From assembly GCA_026874595.1 (NCBI GenBank), contig CM049317.1, positions 52,657,618-52,721,617 on the forward strand: a DNA stretch of 64,000 bases. Reading direction: 5' to 3'. Shown here piece by piece: positions 35,307 through 46,799 of this stretch (position 1 is the first letter of the stretch; each line of letters begins with the position of its first letter). The notes below the pieces were generated by a model. It saw only the letters and a list, made by a program, of their open reading frames with translations, was not told the origin of the DNA and searched no databases. Both the position numbers and the translations under genes were made by a program. Origin of the DNA: Sipunculus nudus. Its lineage: Eukaryota; Annelida; Sipuncula; Golfingiida; Sipunculidae.

Positions 35307-36382
35307 CCAGGGTGACGCGCCGGACAAACACCGCATCACGCACTGCGTTACAAAAAAGTACTCAAATATAACTTATTTCGTATTTCCTGCACAATTTAGC
35401 CAATGTTTACGTATATATTTAGAAAGATCTATAAGAAAAACCGTGTAAAGAATTCTTTTGTCGCTGGTGATATGTCTAGATATATCAAAATATAAAAAAG
35501 ATATGCCTAATGAGCGATATTCGGATTTGTTGTCGATCTTACAGTTCATTTCATTTAGCGTTTCTAATGAAATGTTAAGTTAAAATGTGATAATTTTTGG
35601 ATTAGTTTGTTGGCTAAATAAATGTTCATGCTAAAGAAATTACAAAATGCGACCTTTCGTTCGACCATTGAGCTGTCTGTCAATTTATGTGGGCCATTTA
35701 TTTAATATAGTCGAGACTCGTTGCAAGTTAACCGGTCGGTGGATTGTGGACAGTGGGTTGTTGGATCTTATTCGGAATTATTCGAGAAAGTGCTACGGAT
35801 TCTCACGGATCCTCAAATCGGCTAAGAAGGACTGGTCGTATCGAAATTCCCTGCTTCCTTACTCCTTCGCTGACGATTAACCAGGGAGGTCCTAGACCAA
35901 AGACTTGCGCATGTACGGAGGTAGCATTCACGGACAAGCACGTACCGTGTCGTCACGGCCAATGACGGTAACCTTACGGTCTATCGACAGAGTTACCCAT
36001 ACCTTAAGCCTATAGGGCATACTGTCGCGGATGAGGGTACGAAGACGGATGGTCTTGGATTGAGTAATCACGAACATCCATGGGAAACACATATTTTTTT
36101 ATCCTATCAGAGAAATTGCTTACGGTTTGAGTACGGAAACGCGCTCCTTGGGGCCAATTAAGATGTTCACTGGGGATTATTAACGGATGAACGGGGTTGG
36201 CACTTTTTTAACCGCACAATCAATGTTGATCTGTGGTGGATCCGTGATAATGCGAAGTAGCCCTCGATTGAACACCTGCGGGGATATATCAGCGATTATA
36301 ATGTAATCAATGTCATAATATTCGCTACTGTTTTTTTTTTTGTACGCATACTTTGGGGCCAACTTGTAAACACATAACCCTA
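35307..36382. other. non-coding stretch
   Basis: Overlapping frames at 35647-35965 have no recognisable product. No element ends were seen. Confidence 0.4.
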
Positions 36383-37015
36383 GCACGGCGAGGTATAAGG
36401 GGAGAGAGCAAGCGGTTTTGAGCAGCTAAAAGGCGATTATGCTTGTTTCCTTGATTTGTGTCGCACTAGTTCAGTGAACACAACATTTTCATGTTGCTTT
36501 GTAAGTGATTCTATAACTTAAAGTTGTAAATTATACAACTCAGCCACACGTTGCCAGACAATGACGTCACACAGTTGTAACAACGTTATTAAGACCTAAA
36601 ACTGGGCTTAAGTCGAGTAAAATGATATATCAACTGGACCCTTGTCTATGACAAAGGAATGCATAAAGTTATGATGGTCATGTGCATCGCTCAGATATAC
36701 GAGTGGTTTAGGAAATCAGATATGATAAATGAATGGATTTACTTGCTGTGGCAATGGTTGAACGTCCTTGATCCAGAGGCTGATTTTTGCACAAAGTGCT
36801 TGGTCCTTGAAGACCTCAGTTTTTGTGGCCCCAGAGTAGACCCAGTTGTGGCTCTGTTGCTGTGTTAACAACAGAGCCACAACTGGGTCTAGGCCCCAGA
36901 GGTACCGGGAGCAAACGATATAAAGCGTGGCCGGGCTCACAGTGAGAACTGGCACAATGCGTAGAATCGGACTTACAAGAGTACGACTCTGATGGTTAGG
37001 GTTTGTGGGCGTCAC
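36383..37015 (+). repeat. dispersed repeat R5, copy 1 (carries hairpin insertion)
   Basis: Aligns with 50570-51115 through GAGAGAGCAAGC, CAACTCAGC, CCAGACAATGACGTCACA, GAGTAAAATG, GACCCTTGT and GGTACCGGGAGCAAACGATA. TGACGTCA is a consensus CRE and is kept in both copies. An LTR or pol II-promoter-bearing element is possible, but no coding part is attached. Confidence 0.6.
36837..36891. mobile_element. 55-bp perfect hairpin insertion with 10-bp target duplication
   Basis: TAGACCCAGTTGTGGCTCTG.. forms a 23-bp perfect inverted repeat with 36869-36891 around a 9-base loop. GGCCCCAGAG lies directly on both sides (36827-36836 and 36892-36901). The related repeat at 50570-51115 has a single copy of the equivalent site and no hairpin, so this is an insertion. 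Confidence 0.75.
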
Positions 37016-38044
37016 AAACTGACCTCAACGATGCACCACGGCTTCTTAATACACATATGGCATAGGTATAAATGTAGTGAAGAGCGTAATGTAGTCCGTT
37101 CATGTACGTCCAATGAGGATTATTTCAAGGCAAATTACGTAAACATGGGTGTTTTTGTGGAAAGGACTTCACGGAATATGTAATAATTTGCAAATATGCG
37201 CATATGAAATGTAAACAGAAGATTTCCTGGGAATGTAACAAATTTTTATTTCAAAGTTTGACAGTTGAGATAAATAGTCTAACAGATATCGGTTCGTTTT
37301 GAGCATAAACGACCTACGGCGGAAGGGTGGAGAGCTTGGTGTTTGGACGACAACAGCAGCGCTGATTATGCAGACAAGGCGTATAAGACCGAATTTTGGG
37401 TCTCACGCCTTAGATCGTTGCTATACTTCTGCATATGGGAGATATGTGAAATCCATTAACATCCCGGCACACTTGTTTATCAATGACAGTTTGTTGAGCC
37501 CCCCCCCCCCCCCCCCTCTAAAATTCTTTATCCGCCGTCATTTTCATCAGGAGTGACACCGACTTGGCACTGCCCTGACACTATTAGTCAGACAATGTTA
37601 CGTGACATAACATGATGTGGTTCGTCTCTCGTACCACCACCGGAATGTTGGTTTTCTCTGGTATAATATTCCATTTCCTATTTACATTTACAGCCCGTTA
37701 CAGCCTTAAAGTACCCGCATTGCTTGTTTTATCTATCGACACCATGCAGCTACATTGTCAGGGAAAAGATTTTGTTTTTATTTTATCTCTTGCGATAGTA
37801 ACACTTCTTTTTTATCGGTATGGAGTATACCGGTGGGAATCCCTGGCAAAACCATGTCTGGAAGATAAAAGACGACCGATAACCGATTATTATAATGGAT
37901 TATTTAACGTGCCAACTATTTCACCGTGAAATACGCTGGATAGAATCGTAACTAAAACATTGTCCGGGCAAATTCTGGCTATTTTTTGTACATCACAAAA
38001 TGTCAAGGCAGAGGTTGCATTTTTATGCTGCTCGCTTTTTGATG
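37016..38044. other. non-coding stretch with poly-C
   Basis: A C-run lies at 37500-37517. A 105-codon frame at 37612-37929 has two hydrophobic segments but no recognised family or gene context. Confidence 0.4.
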
Positions 38045-38300
38045 CATTTTGCAGATTAACATAAGAAAACGGATGTAACAATATTATCCCTGATTATATT
38101 ACAGATACAGTGGTTCTATACCAAGTCACATAACCACCTGTACCTGGACTATGTACAGCGATCGAAGTTAAGAACTTTCCACAAAACAAATCGTGCCGGC
38201 AGCGCAGATATTTTACCGGACCACCAGGAATTTTACTGCACCCCACTTTTATGTTGTTTTATTTTTTTTTCTTCAACTTATCTCACCTTGCTATATTTAA
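38045..38300 (+). repeat. dispersed repeat R4, copy 2
   Basis: Partner of 33985-34225, with the same ordered blocks including GGCAGCGCAGA and GGAATTTTACT. Confidence 0.6.
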
Positions 38301-38302
38301 CA

Positions 38303-39060
38303 ATTAGGGACCCATCGGTCTCAGTGCTCAGCTGAGTTTGCCTATACGGATATGTTTATGAGCTTTTTCAATATATTGGTCCTGTGATACGTTTTAAGCA
38401 AACCGGTCTACTCAAACTGGAGTAATCATCAATAATCTAATTTGTGAATGGATGAACCCTTGTGACGTTGACCTTTACCTAGTGACCCTAAAATCAAAAG
38501 GAAACTCCCCCGCTGGCAGATGCGCCACATGTGGTAGGCGGAAGGTTTGCGCTGAAAAGTTTGGCCTAAATGCATTCACAATCTTTCTAAAACAGTAGGT
38601 CCTGTGACTTCGACGTTAGATCTCATGACTCCAGAATCAAAGATCTTACTTTAGTAGTATGTCATATAGAAGTCAGGGTTGAAACAAATTTCTCAATCCA
38701 TACTGGTGTTATTATCTGGAAACCAATGTGTTGATAAATGGCTCCCATGATCACGACTGTTGACCTTGTGACCCCAAAATGCACAAGTTTCTTCCACTCT
38801 TGGCAGGTGAGCAATATCTGGATTCTAGGTTTAGGATGAAAACTCATGCTTACAATACATCCAGAATCATTTTAAAGATGTGGGTCCTGTGACCTTGACC
38901 TTAGACCTTATGACCCAAAAATCAAAGGGGTTCGTACATTATTGGTGGGTCATATGTGCGTCAAGATTAAACCAGCATGTCAATCCAAAATGGAGTTATC
39001 ATCTCGGAACAAATATGATGACAGATGGCCCCTGTGACCTTGACCTTTGACCTTGTAATC
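38303..39060 (+). mobile_element. Helentron-like repeat, left part
   Basis: Begins GGGACCCATCGGTCTCAGTGC then TCAGCTGAG, the family left end. It continues with repeated 'GTGACCTTGACCTTTGACC' phrases. The same phrase family resumes at 41465, so 39060-41464 looks like a later insertion. Confidence 0.45.
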
Positions 39061-39399
39061 TTTCAATGAATGATTTTATTAGTAGTATGTGTTGTGCGGC
39101 CTTTCTCGACCTCCACCGTATAGCTTCCATCCGGCGTTTCCTCTCTACTAATGCGTGCTGTCGGCTCATTTGCGCAACTGTAATAACTCGCCTGGATAAT
39201 TATAAACAAAATAATGATAAACAAAGTTTTGCGGATACTATGTTTTTGACCGGGTGCCGCCGCCGACGCCCCCGCGTTCGTTTCCGGAATAGAACTCTGA
39301 GACCACTAGACCAATTTTTTTCCGAAATTTGACACCATTATCGGGTCACATGTGAACTAGTGCTAATTTTTTTGCGTTGACCTCTGATCTTTCCTATCC

Positions 39400-40725
39400 G
39401 CAGTGCGTCCATCTGTGTGTCAGTTTCGATACATGAATTCACATATCTTCGGACTCGTTTGACCGATCGGGCTGAAAGTTTGCACGAATGTAGCTCTTGT
39501 ATAGCTTTATAACATACTCAAAATGTTGGCGCGCCCTGCAACCATTTTTTCACAGCTTCCATCTGGTCATCTGGTTAAATTACTCATATCTCTGCAGTGG
39601 TTGGACTTAATCGCCTAAAATTTTGCATGCCTATACATACTGGAGCGCTTTCCTGATTTTATGACAGGTGGCGCCACTACTTTCACGTTCACGCTGCAGA
39701 CATTCATGCTAATATCTCCGGACTGGTTTGACGTATCTTCATGAAAATTTGCATGTGTAAAAATCTTACATAGCTTTGTATCATAAACAAAATGGTTCCG
39801 CCACCTGCAACCGTTCCTGCATAGCGTCCATCTATTTGTCTGCCTAGGGTTACAATCACTCATATCTCTGCAGTGGTTGGACTTATTCGTTTGACCGCTC
39901 GGGCTGAAAGTTTGCACGAATGTAGCTCTTGGATAGCTTTATCAAATATAATATACACAATTAAAATTGGTGGCGCCATCTATAGCAATTTTTGCACAGC
40001 GTCCATCTGGTGATCTGATTAAAATCACTTATATCTCTGCAGTAGTTGGACCTATTCACCTAAAATTTGCATGCGTATACATCCTGGATAACTTTCTTAA
40101 TTTTATGACAGGTGGCGCCACCTACATTCGCGTTCACGCTGCAGACATTCATGCTAATATATCGGGACTGGTTTGACGTAATTTCATGAAACTTTGCATG
40201 TGTATAGATCTTTCATAGCTTTTTCTTATAAACGAAACTGGTGGCGCCACCTGCAACCTTTTTTTTTGTAAATCGTCCATCTGTTCGTCTGTCTTTAGTT
40301 AAAATCGCTCATATCTCTGCAGTGGTTAGACTTATTCACCTGAAATTTTGCATGCGTATACATCCTTGATACATTTCTTAATTTTATGACAGGTGGTGCT
40401 TCCTGCATTCACGTTCACGCCGCAGACATCCATGCTTAAATATCCTGACTGGTTTGACGTATCTTCATAAAAAAATTGCACATGTTAAGATCTAATATAG
40501 CTCTTTATTAGAAACTAAACTGGTGGCTCCACCTGCAAGCATTTTGCACAGCGTCCATGCGTTAGCCTACTGTGGGAATAAATCACTCATATATCGGCAG
40601 TGGTTTGACTTATCCACCTGAAATTTTGGTTATGTATACATCTTTGATAGTTTCTCTTTCAAATAACAGGTGGCGCCACCTAAAATCATGTTAACGTGGA
40701 AGACATCCATGCTAATATGCAACAC
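39400..40725. repeat. tandem array, ~280-bp unit
   Basis: ATCTCTGCAGTGGTTGGACTT recurs at about 39583, 39855, 40022, 40303 and 40583, and GCAGACATTCATGCTAATAT at about 39696, 40138, 40420 and 40700. Spacing is about 270-282 bp with one shortened unit (167). GGTGGCGCCACCT marks the units. Confidence 0.8.
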
Positions 40726-40813
40726 ATCTCACTCTATTTCCCCTTGCCACTCAATCCATGCCTCGCATCACCCATCATTCTCGGCGGAAACGCGTCGACT
40801 ACCCGTAACCTAG

Positions 40814-41420
40814 TTGTTATACAGTTTTTGCTGGGTTACCGGCAGAGCAAGTCTCGCGGCTACAGATGTTCAGAATAATGCTGCGCACCTCATTGTTAAG
40901 AATCGTAAGACTGACCACGTCACCCCGCTGCTCAAACAGCTCCATTGGCTTCCCGTCAAGTACCGTGTACAATACAAAATTTCTGTTTTTGTTTTACGGC
41001 ATTTTGATGGCTCACTTCCATCATATTGGTCTGAAAAATAATAAAAAATAAAATAACTATCGGCCTCGCTTAAGCTGCGCTCGGCTGGCGGAAACCTTCT
41101 TAAAGTACCAAGTGTAATATGAAAGTCGATGAACGTTCTTTCCGTTTCATAGCCGCGAAATTCTGAAATTCGCTTCTTATTACACATAGAAAATCATCGA
41201 GTCTTCCATCATTATAAACCGATTCGAAAACTTTCTCTTTTGGCAATATAATATTTTTATATAATATTTATATATATATTTATATAATTTAATATGCATC
41301 ATTTCTTTTATCTTGGATAAGGCAGGGGAGTAGATTTCCTTGAAATGGTGTGTGGGTATGTTTTGGTGCGTACATTGCGCTAAGTCCGACCATCGGAGAA
41401 TCGGCGCCATATAAATACTA

Positions 41421-41460
<40 letters not shown>

Positions 41461-41465
41461 GTGAC
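40814..41465 (+). pseudogene. LINE (CR1/L2-type) reverse transcriptase 3' end with (ATT)n tail
   Basis: The frame to 41041 contains VQNNAAHLIVKNRKTDHVTP then LLKQLHWLPVKYRVQYKISV, the hallmark C-terminal region of CR1/L2/Jockey-type LINE reverse transcriptases. After a stop, translated fragments of the remaining C-terminus (SLRSAAE-, RSFPFHS- and SLPITHRK-like) occur in other frames to about 41230. The unit ends CGGCGCCATATAAATAC followed by (ATT)n at 41424-41461, a microsatellite tail typical of this group. The polymerase core is missing, so it is a dead 5'-truncated copy. Confidence 0.7.
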
Positions 41466-41990
41466 CCCAAAATCTTTTAGGTTCTTCCCCTATTAGCAGA
41501 TCAGTTATATGTGCAAGATGGAAGGTTTCCGTTGCAAACTTTTGGCTTTAAATGCATCCACTATCTTTCTAAATAAGTGGGTTCTGTGACCTTGACCTTT
41601 GACCTCTTGATCCCAAAATCAAGAGTTCATGCATAAAATCAGTCATTTTAAAAAGTCTATCGGATTTTGCTATTTAGATACTTAGATTTTGCTATTTAGA
41701 TACTTAGAATTAATAGGGAAAAGTTCAAAAACCTTTAAAATCTTCTCCGATACTGTCCTGCCAAATTGTTCAAAATTTCACAGAAATAATTCCAAAAACA
41801 ACCTCTCTCAATTTTGTTTAAATGGTTCCAGTTCGGTGAATTATAGTTGAGTAACAGGAAGCTGAACTAAGTCATTTGGCCAAAAAAATACTAAAGTTAC
41901 AATATCAGAACTGCTGGACAAATCATCACCAAATTTTAGGCAAATGTTGCCCACATAAGTCACATATGAAATTGAGGTATTGGTGGCGCC
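41466..41990 (+). repeat. continuation of the interrupted repeat
   Basis: GTGACCCCAAAATC, GGAAGGTTTCCGTTGC and TGTGACCTTGACCTTTGACC match the sequence left of the LINE/tandem block, supporting nested insertion. Confidence 0.45.
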
Positions 41991-42770
41991 GCCTGCACCG
42001 ATCTTTTTTTGTACGGGGGTATTCGGTATTCAGTACAATAACTCATTATAAAAAAAAACTTCTCGGAATGTTGATATTTGCATTTTTTTTTTAATTTACA
42101 TCCTTCACAAATCGTTCGCGTGTCCCGTGAAAACTTAGTCCATACATGGACCTCTATGTCCTATGATACTTCTGTTGGACGGACATTACGGTCCATGGGC
42201 CCATGTAAATTCAATATAAACACTCCGCAACGTATTTGCAACGATAGGTCGAGGGCCCCTGGAGGAGATGACAGGTCTGATCACTCGAAGAAATTGCATC
42301 AGGCTTATCAAAACTATATTCACTAACCTTTTGCATGTATGATTTTACATTCTAATTGACAAAAAGTCTTATTTTACAGGTTCTTTCTTGTACAACCCAC
42401 ACAACGCTGTTCATCCAATGTGGCCATTGGTCGCAATGCAACGTGGGAAGGATTCATAACCCGTTTTAAGGCGAATTGAGCATTCAGTTGAAACCTTAGC
42501 AAGCGGATAAAACGATGCGCTTTCGTAACGGTTTGAGACGATTTCCTGAGCTTGATTCCAAACGCTTTGACCAAAACGGTCTAAAAACGCTTTGATTGCC
42601 CTTTTGGTGTGAACGCTCAATTCGAATTCAAAATGGTTTGAAACCGGTTTCGACTTGCCGTGTGAAATTGGTAGCTTTTCCACTGTTCCATGTGGGATCC
42701 TCAACCAAGTGCCAGTTCACCTTACATGTGCTGCTTCAGAATGTGAAAATCAGTCATCCTAATATCAATA
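41991..42770. other. non-coding stretch
   Basis: Short inverted blocks (GAATTGAGCATTCAG at 42475 against GAACGCTCAATTC at 42613) hint at a small foldback repeat. No gene was seen. Confidence 0.35.
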
Positions 42771-43460
42771 TACGGGTCAAAATATGAGTAAACCCCAAAC
42801 GAATTGCAAGAAATTGTTTTATGGTGATTGCCTGTATTATAGGACGAGCTTTACAATATATCAAAAGTTTACCAAAATTGGACACCGGGAAAGTTGTTAT
42901 TTTAAAAAGGGCGTCAAAAATGGCCGCAAAGTCCTTAAAATAGCTATAAATCATTCATATTTAATCGTAGAGTTGTAATTTTGGTATCTAGTACCAGGTT
43001 TCTTGGGGTCCAGAAATCCATTGGAACCGATAAAAACATCTTTGCGTATTTATATTTCTTGTAAATCCAAGGTGGCGTCCAAAATTTATTTTTTCTTATA
43101 GAATTTTAATTTTGGTATCTTCTACCAGGTACTTTTGGGTCCCAAAATCCAAAGGGGGGACCAATAAAAGATCTTTCTGTATTTATATCACTGGCAAATC
43201 CCAGAGAGCTTCCATAATTGCCGAAAAGGCCTTAAAATGGCCAAACATCAATTATTTCACCATGCATTTGTAATTTTGGTTTGTGCATTTTTTGTTTGTA
43301 AATTCAATGAAGTAAATAAAGCATTGCTTTGGAGTCATGTGAACGGCAAATCAAAGATGGCTCAAAATGGCTAACAATTAGATCATTTACAGTAGTTCCT
43401 TACAGTATTGCCGTAATTTTGGTTCCAATAACTTTTCTTTTAAGGGTTAAAAAGTTGCCC
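42771..43460 (+). repeat. left arm of a large inverted repeat
   Basis: ACCCCAAACGAATTGCAAGAA at 42792 is the reverse complement of sequence at about 48810. Subunits with TTGTAATTTTGGTATCT and AAGGTGGCGTCCAAAAT, spaced about 135-165 bp, correspond to inverted subunits at 48060-48730, and the AAATCAAAGATGGC block to 46912. Confidence 0.65.
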
Positions 43461-44399
43461 GGTAGTAAAAAAAAATTTAGAATAAAGCCTCTATCAGCTG
43501 CTAACCTATACATCCAAGATACTAAACAGAATGGACACCGAATAATCTTACACACTAATATGGTTAGAGCAGTTACTTTTATCATAGATGTGTGTTTGAT
43601 GTCTACATCTAGGTTTTAGGGTTTGCAAATAAAAACAAGACAATACTCACGTTACTTTAAATATCAAATATGACATCCAATATGGCCACTTATGCATTGT
43701 AAAATATTAAGGCGGTTCTGAGACACTAAATTTTAGCGGAGGATAACATAACGAAAATACCCGGGGATAACAAAGTATTTGCCATATATATATATATTTG
43801 ATATAAATGAACTCGAAGGTCTTGAACTCGGCCCTGTACATGAGGCCACGTCTCGAAATCTAGGCCAAATCCAGCCCCAGTCCAATATGAACACGCTCTG
43901 TTTATCATACTGGAAAACATGCATGCTGCTAACATATTCACGTATATGTAGCATGCATATGTAGAACTGTTAAAGAATGCTAAAATGGTTGATCATTCTT
44001 TTTCTGTATGTACCCTTTGTTTTGCCCTTATACTCCTTGTATTAATGTTTTTATTTATTTGATTTTCCAAATACATCACTGACATCTTGGAAGTCTATCA
44101 AGTCCGGCGTTTACGTCTATTTGCGTCATAATTATATTTTGTGGGTTAGTAGCCCTGTTTTTCATGTGCACTGTATTGTGCTTTGGGATTCCTCTTGATT
44201 TCATTGGTACTGCTACTTCGGGATTTTCCTCTGTTTGCTTCCAGCATGCTTTATTGGTGACCCTTTTTTAATTTGTTGCAAATATTGGGTGATTTCAACG
44301 ATGACGATAATGGCAAAACTATGGCAAAACATAATTTTGAAAGCATTCCTTGGTCCTTCCTTTCTTTTTCCTAATCTGAGTTCAAGATTTAGCTGTTGC

Positions 44400-46100
44400 T
44401 TACTGATTCTCCATACAAATGAGTCGGGTCCCAGGAAAGCTGAGCTTTTGTAATTCCTTCTCTGTGATGCACACCAGGATCTTCTCAGAAATAGACAAAA
44501 TTATATGCCTCTCTCTGATTAACTGTTCGCTAGAATTAGTTTTTAAAGTCACTAGAGAGACACGGTTGAGATGATCTGGGATCACCGTCCCAGTTGTCTC
44601 TTTAGAATATACATTTTGAGTAGTCGATAGACGCCATGCCATAACCAAGCCAAGCCTCGGGAGCCGAGAGACCGCCAATTTAGAACCTTGGGAAGGCCAC
44701 AGCACCAACACCCACAAAAGCAGAAGGAGCATGCATTCCCTCCACCGATCCAAGCAGCGGAGACCCAGCCATGCCAATCGAGAGCATAACTTGATCTATG
44801 AAACGAGAGAGCTTCGAGACAAGGGCCATTTTATACTTGCAGTTTCGGTCATTTAGACAGCATTAGCAAGTTTTTTTTTGTCATACGCCCGATTAACTGT
44901 TTGATGTGCTGCTCTTGTTATTAATTGTGCAGAGAATAACTGTGGCATCCTTGAAATCCTGTGGCATGACCTCTTCCTCCGAGACACTGCAGAGAATGTT
45001 ACGTTAAATTGCAGATAAGGAAGGCCTGGGTAGCTTTCATGACCCCCTGTAGTATGGGACAGGGCAAGCTTATAGATGGTAGGTTACTAATGGATCTAAT
45101 CCAGTTTATCTGCAATGACTGGATAGTCTATATATGAGTGTATGAAAGTGTTGAAATTTCTCTCGGTGATGACACTCTTCAGTTTTAATGGTGCTTGCAG
45201 TTTGTATAGAGGAGGGATTGGGATTTTTTTTGCAATTTCCATATACTACTTTGATAGACCTTAAGAAAATGTAGAGGTCTTAGTTTCAGCAGGGTGCTTT
45301 GTCAAGTTTCTACTCTCACCATGCTTACTTCTTCCTACACTGAGCTGCTTGCACCTGATATTGCAGCACCTCCAAACAGTTCATTTGTAGAAGTGAAAAA
45401 CATTTTTCAATCTATGAAGGCCTTGTTCAAGGAAACCCATCGAATGTTAACTCCTTCATCTTAACCAAAATTCTGAACTGGTTTCCGTTTTGGAAGATCT
45501 TTGTGAGGTCAGCATGTTTTCCAGGCTAGTGGCAAAATGGTTATGAAGATATGTTTGTTTTAATTCATCAATATTTAATGTTATATAGGACCTGGTTGTT
45601 TCCTGGTGGACTGTGTAGTGTGCAGTGAGGAGATCTATCTGAGCAGAGGGTGGTGTTTCTAAAACTCGGCTGCATCCCAGGTGATCCTGTGGTTTTTTAT
45701 ATCGCACCCTCGGCTGATGGCTTTGTAGAAAAGTTGGCACTGTTTGGATCTCAGATGCTTCCACTTAATTTTGTATTTGTCTGATTATTTGAAAGAAGTT
45801 TTGATAGTCAGGTTGTTCTCTACAGAGATGATTAAATCAGACCTTTATCTAGAACCATATACTTTGGCCATGTGAAACAGGTACGCAACACTTATTCTGT
45901 AGGCGGTACCGCGACTTTGGTATTTTAGGACGACCAGCAACCTGCACTTGTTTCCAAATGGAATTGCTCTCAAGATCTCCATAGACGAATGCTGGCGAGA
46001 TTTGGAGACCAGGCTGTCTTGTGTGGCAAGTGTGTTTCACCAGCTGCTCATTGATTGGAGTTAGTGAACTGATAGCTGTTCGAAATGTTGGTTTAATGGC
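44400..46100 (-). pseudogene. highly degenerate LINE-like remnant (tentative)
   Basis: On the minus strand around 44900-45000 a frame reads EEEVMPQDFKDATVIL followed by NNKSSTSNS, resembling the start of LINE reverse transcriptases (PxxWKDA-x-hLYKNKG). Flanking frames are broken, and those at 44400-44777, 45456-45764 and 45849-46040 match nothing certain. It fills the spacer of the large inverted repeat. Confidence 0.3.
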
Positions 46101-46799
46101 AACATATTCCCCATTAATCTTCCTCTATATGCACGCATTATGTTAGCTTTGAATCTCGAAGAAAAAGGTTGTATCCTTCACTAAATATTTCAGTCTTTGA
46201 ATTAACTATTATGTTATGATATAGACTTGGAACTACAGTGAATGAAGGACAATCAATCAGTTTATTCTATTACTGGCTGGCATTGTCCATAGCTGGCATG
46301 GTCCATAGCTGCTGCTTCATAGAAAGATGTAGCTGTAGGAGCATGAGACAATTCCAGCGATTTTTTGGACATAGTAAACTGGACAGATGCTGCAACCCAT
46401 ACAGCAAGTAAATGGAAGATCAAGGATGGTAATTTTTCACTTGACTTTTATCAGATAACTAGAATCCTCACACAAATAACTGTGTCTCAGTGATGACGCT
46501 CACTGTGCGATCTTGATTTAATTTGCCCCAGCTATTTTGTTCCTGCTTTTTTCCTATTTTGTCGTTGAGTAAACACTTTCATCTAATAGATCTCATAGAA
46601 ATGCGCACGTTTTATGCGATTTCATTGTACTGGTGGCCATTTTGATTCCATTGATTCATATTTTAGAATACCTGAAGGCAAGGATTTACTCCTGGTCTTA
46701 ATTTCTCATTTTAGACACTAAGTGTAGCGGAAGACATCAGACTATCGTAAACGATAGAACCTTTTTACCCTATAAATGTACAGTTAATCGGCTGACATC

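Noticed and set aside
37612-37929. Two-span membrane protein
   Set aside because: Hydrophobic frames are common by chance in AT-rich DNA. There is no family, no splice context and no conservation evidence.
44400-44777. Secreted protein with signal peptide on the minus strand
   Set aside because: The leader-like start has no supporting homology or splice structure, and the region is LINE-like debris.
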